DNA from: CAXTTV01 sp964247295
GTDB lineage: Bacteria > Chloroflexota > Ktedonobacteria > Ktedonobacterales > Ktedonobacteraceae
Reading direction: 5' to 3'
Assembly (NCBI GenBank): GCA_964247295.1
Contig: CAXTTV010000229.1
Location: 1-7,111, forward strand
DNA: 7,111 bases
The position numbers were made by a program, and so were the translations under genes. The notes under the pieces were generated by a model, which worked only from the letters and a program-made list of their open reading frames with translations, ran no database searches and had not been told where the DNA came from. Each line of letters starts with the position of its first letter. Within the stretch, counting starts at the first letter, position 1. Shown in pieces: positions 4,548 to 7,111 of this stretch.

Positions 4548-6215
4548 ATGGAGCAACAGCAAAGCCATTCGTTGGAAGAGTGGAATGAGTCTACGCTTAA
4601 AAAGGCCAAAGCCAGAGGCAAACAACGGCAAACAGCATTCGAGACAAGTTCTGGGATACCGGTTCCCGATCTGGTAAACGAAAAGAAGCTTGGGGATTTC
4701 TCCCCACAACAAAAACTGGGCTACCCCGGCGAGTATCCTTTCACACGCGGTGTACAACCTACAATGTATCGTAGCCGCTTCTGGACGATGCGCCAGTACG
4801 CTGGCTTCGCCAGTGCCGAGGAATCCAACAAACGCTACCACTATCTACTTTCACAAGGTACAACCGGGCTCTCAGTCGCCTTTGATCTGCCTACACAGAT
4901 GGGCTACGACGCGGATCATTCGCTTTCCGAAGGTGAGGTCGGTAAGGTCGGCGTCTCGATCTCCAGCCTGGAAGATATGGAGACCCTCCTGCATGGTCTG
5001 CCTCTGGAAAAGATCAGCACGTCGATGACGATCAACGCTACCGGCAGCATTCTGCTATCGCTCTATATCGCAGTCGCCAAAAAGCAAGGGGCCGATATTA
5101 GCAAGCTTTCGGGAACCATTCAGAATGATATCCTGAAAGAGTATATTGCTCGTGGCACCTATATCTATCCCCCCGAGCACTCGATGCGGATTATCACCGA
5201 TATCTTTCGTTTCTGCTCAGAGCAGCTTCCTCGCTGGAACACAATTAGTATCAGTGGCTACCATATTCGTGAGGCCGGCTCAACTGCCGTTCAAGAGGTA
5301 GCCTTTACACTCTCCAATGCGATTACCTATGTACAGGCTGCGCTGGATGCTGGACTAAATGTCGATACCTTCGCGGGCCAACTCTCGTTTTTCTTTAACA
5401 GTCATAACAATCTTTTCGAAGAGATCGCTAAATTCCGGGCGGCTCGCCGGATGTGGGCCAAAATTATGCGCGAGCGCTTCTCCGCCCAAGATCCGCGCTC
5501 CCAGATGCTTCGCTTCCATACCCAGACGGCGGGCTCAACCCTCACAGCTCAGCAGCCGGATAATAATATTGTGCGCACAGCCTATCAGGCCCTGGCGGCT
5601 GTGTTGGGCGGCACCCAGTCTTTACACACAAACTCCCGTGATGAGGCCCTGTCTCTACCAACTGAGGACTCAGTACGCGTCGCTCTGCGCACTCAGCAGA
5701 TCCTGGCTTACGAGACCGGGATTGCTGATGCCGTTGATCCCCTGGCCGGCTCATACTATATCGAGTATCTAACTAACCAGATCGAGGAGCGCGCCTGGCA
5801 GTATATTCAACAGATTGACGATCTGGGAGGGAGCGTTCGGGCTATCCAAAACGGCTATATGCAGGCGGAGATTGAGCAGGCTGCATATGAGTATCAATGC
5901 CAGTTGGAGGAAGAAAAGGCAGTCGTCGTTGGCGTCAATCGCTTCTCAATTGAGAATGAGGAACCAGCATCCCTAATGCGGGTTGATCCTGAGGTAGGAC
6001 GCCGGCAGGTCGCTCGATTGGTCGATCTACGCAAGCGACGCGATAATCCCCTGGTTCAACAGCGCCTTCAGGCACTCCAGCAAGGCGCTAGCGGTACGGC
6101 TAACCTGATGCCGCTGATTATTGAAGCGGTTGAAGCCTATGCTACACTGGGAGAAATAAGTGACGCCATGCGTCAGGTTTTCGGTGAACAAAGAGAATTT
6201 CGACGAGTCGAGTAA
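4548..6215 (+). CDS. Methylmalonyl-CoA mutase-type acyl-CoA mutase, large (catalytic) subunit
   Basis: This 555-residue protein is a complete mutase TIM-barrel subunit from KLGYPGEYPFTRG (57-68) to VFGEQREFRRVE at the end. It lacks a C-terminal cobalamin-binding domain (no DxHxxG), so a separate small subunit must supply B12. Using Propionibacterium numbering (offset 5), Tyr89 is Y84 (in MRQYAGF), Arg207 is R202 (in KEYIARGTY), and Tyr243/His244 are Y238/H239 (SGYHIREAG). Tyr89 and Arg207 are the methylmalonyl-CoA mutase residues; isobutyryl-CoA mutases have Phe and Gln there. A111 argues against 2-hydroxyisobutyryl-CoA mutase, which has Asp. Position 75, Tyr in classic MCM, is Gln (Q70). Predicted reaction: (R)-methylmalonyl-CoA to and from succinyl-CoA by radical rearrangement. 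GAGGG lies 7 nt before ATG, 13 nt after the biotin carrier gene. The substrate is well supported but not proven, because many homologues are annotated only as acyl-CoA mutase. Confidence 0.92.
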   Translation: MEQQQSHSLEEWNESTLKKAKARGKQRQTAFETSSGIPVPDLVNEKKLGDFSPQQKLGYPGEYPFTRGVQPTMYRSRFWTMRQYAGFASAEESNKRYHYLLSQGTTGLSVAFDLPTQMGYDADHSLSEGEVGKVGVSISSLEDMETLLHGLPLEKISTSMTINATGSILLSLYIAVAKKQGADISKLSGTIQNDILKEYIARGTYIYPPEHSMRIITDIFRFCSEQLPRWNTISISGYHIREAGSTAVQEVAFTLSNAITYVQAALDAGLNVDTFAGQLSFFFNSHNNLFEEIAKFRAARRMWAKIMRERFSAQDPRSQMLRFHTQTAGSTLTAQQPDNNIVRTAYQALAAVLGGTQSLHTNSRDEALSLPTEDSVRVALRTQQILAYETGIADAVDPLAGSYYIEYLTNQIEERAWQYIQQIDDLGGSVRAIQNGYMQAEIEQAAYEYQCQLEEEKAVVVGVNRFSIENEEPASLMRVDPEVGRRQVARLVDLRKRRDNPLVQQRLQALQQGASGTANLMPLIIEAVEAYATLGEISDAMRQVFGEQREFRRVE

Positions 6216-6224
6216 TGTCAATTT

Positions 6225-7109
6225 ATGAATAAACGTCAACTACAGAGCATTGCTGGATACAATCCGGCTACATCTTCGCTTACAGAGCAATCACAGCTCA
6301 GAGCAGAGGCACCAATCGGCGTCTTTGACTCGGGTGCGGGGGGCCTGACTATTCTGGCCCATCTGCGCCAGGAGCTGCCCTTCGAGTCCTTTATCTACTT
6401 TGGCGATACCGCGAACTGCCCTTATGGGGTCCGTTCAGATGCCAAAATTATAGAGCTTACCACAAGCGCCTGTCGGTTCTTAATTGAACAAGGAGTAAAG
6501 CTTATTGTGATCGCCTGCAACACGGCATCTCAGGCTGCCCTGAGCCATTTACGCGCAACGTTCCCTGCACTTCCATTTGTTGGGGTTGTTCCAGCGGTGA
6601 AACCCGCGACTAGACTCACCTCCAGCGGGCGGATCGGGATCGCCGCGACCAACCAGGCTGCTAAAGCAGCGTATCTGAGAGGGCTTATAGAGGAGTTCGC
6701 CAGTGGCATTAATGTGTATGCCGAGGGCTGCCCTGGACTGGTAACCTTGGTCGAGCAAGGGAAACTCACTGGCTCAGAAACTGAGGCCGTTGTACGAGCC
6801 GCTCTGACCCCTCTGATTCGGGATGATATCGATGTATTGGTGCTTGGATGTACCCACTTTCCAGCGCTCCGCCCAATCATCGAACAGGTGATGGGCGCGC
6901 AGGTAAAAGTTATTGATAGCGGGTCCGCGATTGCCAGACGAACGCGCACGATTCTGACCTCCGAGGGAATGCTGCATCCTGAGCTTTCCAGACATTCTAA
7001 GGGAGAGATGCGAATCTGGTGTAGTGGAGATCCATACACCTTCAGTGCAATTGCCAGTCAGTTACTCGGTGAACAGGTGAGCAGTGCTACAATTGGGGAT
7101 CGTTACTAA
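6225..7109 (+). CDS. murI: Glutamate racemase
   Basis: This 294-residue cytoplasmic enzyme converts L- to D-glutamate for peptidoglycan without a cofactor, using two cysteines. Both are present: C98 in IACNTAS (96-102) and C209 in VLGCTHFPALRPII (206-219), with H211 next to the second. Other family marks are PIGVFDSGAGGLTIL (30-44, Asp35/Ser36), YFGDTANCPYG (58-68), GVVPAVKPA (120-128), EGCPGLV (167-173) and IDSGSAIARRT (230-240). Residues 1-29 are a non-conserved, polar N-terminal extension compared with usual family members. No ATG, GTG or TTG occurs between residue 1 and the core, so ATG 6225 stands. It lies 9 nt after the mutase stop with little Shine-Dalgarno sequence, which suggests translational coupling. 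The stop is two bases before the window end, so any terminator lies outside. Confidence 0.96.
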   Translation: MNKRQLQSIAGYNPATSSLTEQSQLRAEAPIGVFDSGAGGLTILAHLRQELPFESFIYFGDTANCPYGVRSDAKIIELTTSACRFLIEQGVKLIVIACNTASQAALSHLRATFPALPFVGVVPAVKPATRLTSSGRIGIAATNQAAKAAYLRGLIEEFASGINVYAEGCPGLVTLVEQGKLTGSETEAVVRAALTPLIRDDIDVLVLGCTHFPALRPIIEQVMGAQVKVIDSGSAIARRTRTILTSEGMLHPELSRHSKGEMRIWCSGDPYTFSAIASQLLGEQVSSATIGDRY

Positions 7110-7111
7110 CG

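Noticed and set aside
6530..7039. Minus-strand 169-codon open frame opposite murI
   Set aside because: It is antisense to a murI gene with all catalytic motifs, and it lacks recognisable domains.

Overview
The window most resembles a chromosomal segment of a Chloroflexota bacterium, possibly of the Ktedonobacteria. This rests on three impressions rather than a database search: GroEL ends in a short AMPEY-type tail instead of Gly-Gly-Met repeats, there is a one-TM protein with an N-terminal zinc ribbon and a PsbP/Mog1-like outer domain, and a biotin carrier gene is paired with a stand-alone acyl-CoA mutase large subunit. All main genes are intact. No rRNA, tRNA, CRISPR array or transposase gene is visible.

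Layout. Positions 1-196 are a leader with a perfect 8-bp inverted repeat bracketing a candidate extended -10 box. A 305-aa zinc-ribbon membrane protein follows (197-1114, +). A strong hairpin terminator (1125-1163) separates it from the convergent groES-groEL pair (groEL 1174-2799, groES 2820-3110, both -). A 79-residue seven-cysteine protein with a metallothionein/treble-clef-like pattern (3166-3405, -) lies just upstream of groES and probably heads the same operon. A 565-bp divergent intergenic region (3406-3970) holds four tandem 11-bp units (3505-3548) next to a candidate promoter for the chaperonin operon. It also holds a roughly 290-bp element (3591-3877) with nested long inverted repeats, and an extended -10 promoter (3890-3898) firing rightward. 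A rightward cluster follows: biotin carboxyl carrier protein (3971-4534), methylmalonyl-CoA mutase-type large subunit (4548-6215) and glutamate racemase murI (6225-7109).

How the genes work together. The biotin carrier and mutase genes are 13 nt apart and fit the propionyl-CoA to methylmalonyl-CoA to succinyl-CoA route. The biotin carboxylase, carboxyltransferase, epimerase and cobalamin-binding small subunit must be encoded elsewhere. murI, 9 nt further on, makes D-glutamate for peptidoglycan and seems a passenger of the operon. GroES and GroEL form the folding chamber; the Cys-rich protein could link metal or redox handling to that operon, but this is inference.

The least ordinary parts are the structured intergenic element and the 11-bp direct repeats. 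In the element, seven of the eight transition differences between paired arms keep pairing as G-U in a plus-sense RNA. The helically phased repeats suggest an OmpR/PhoB-type activator site rather than the usual CIRCE control of groESL.
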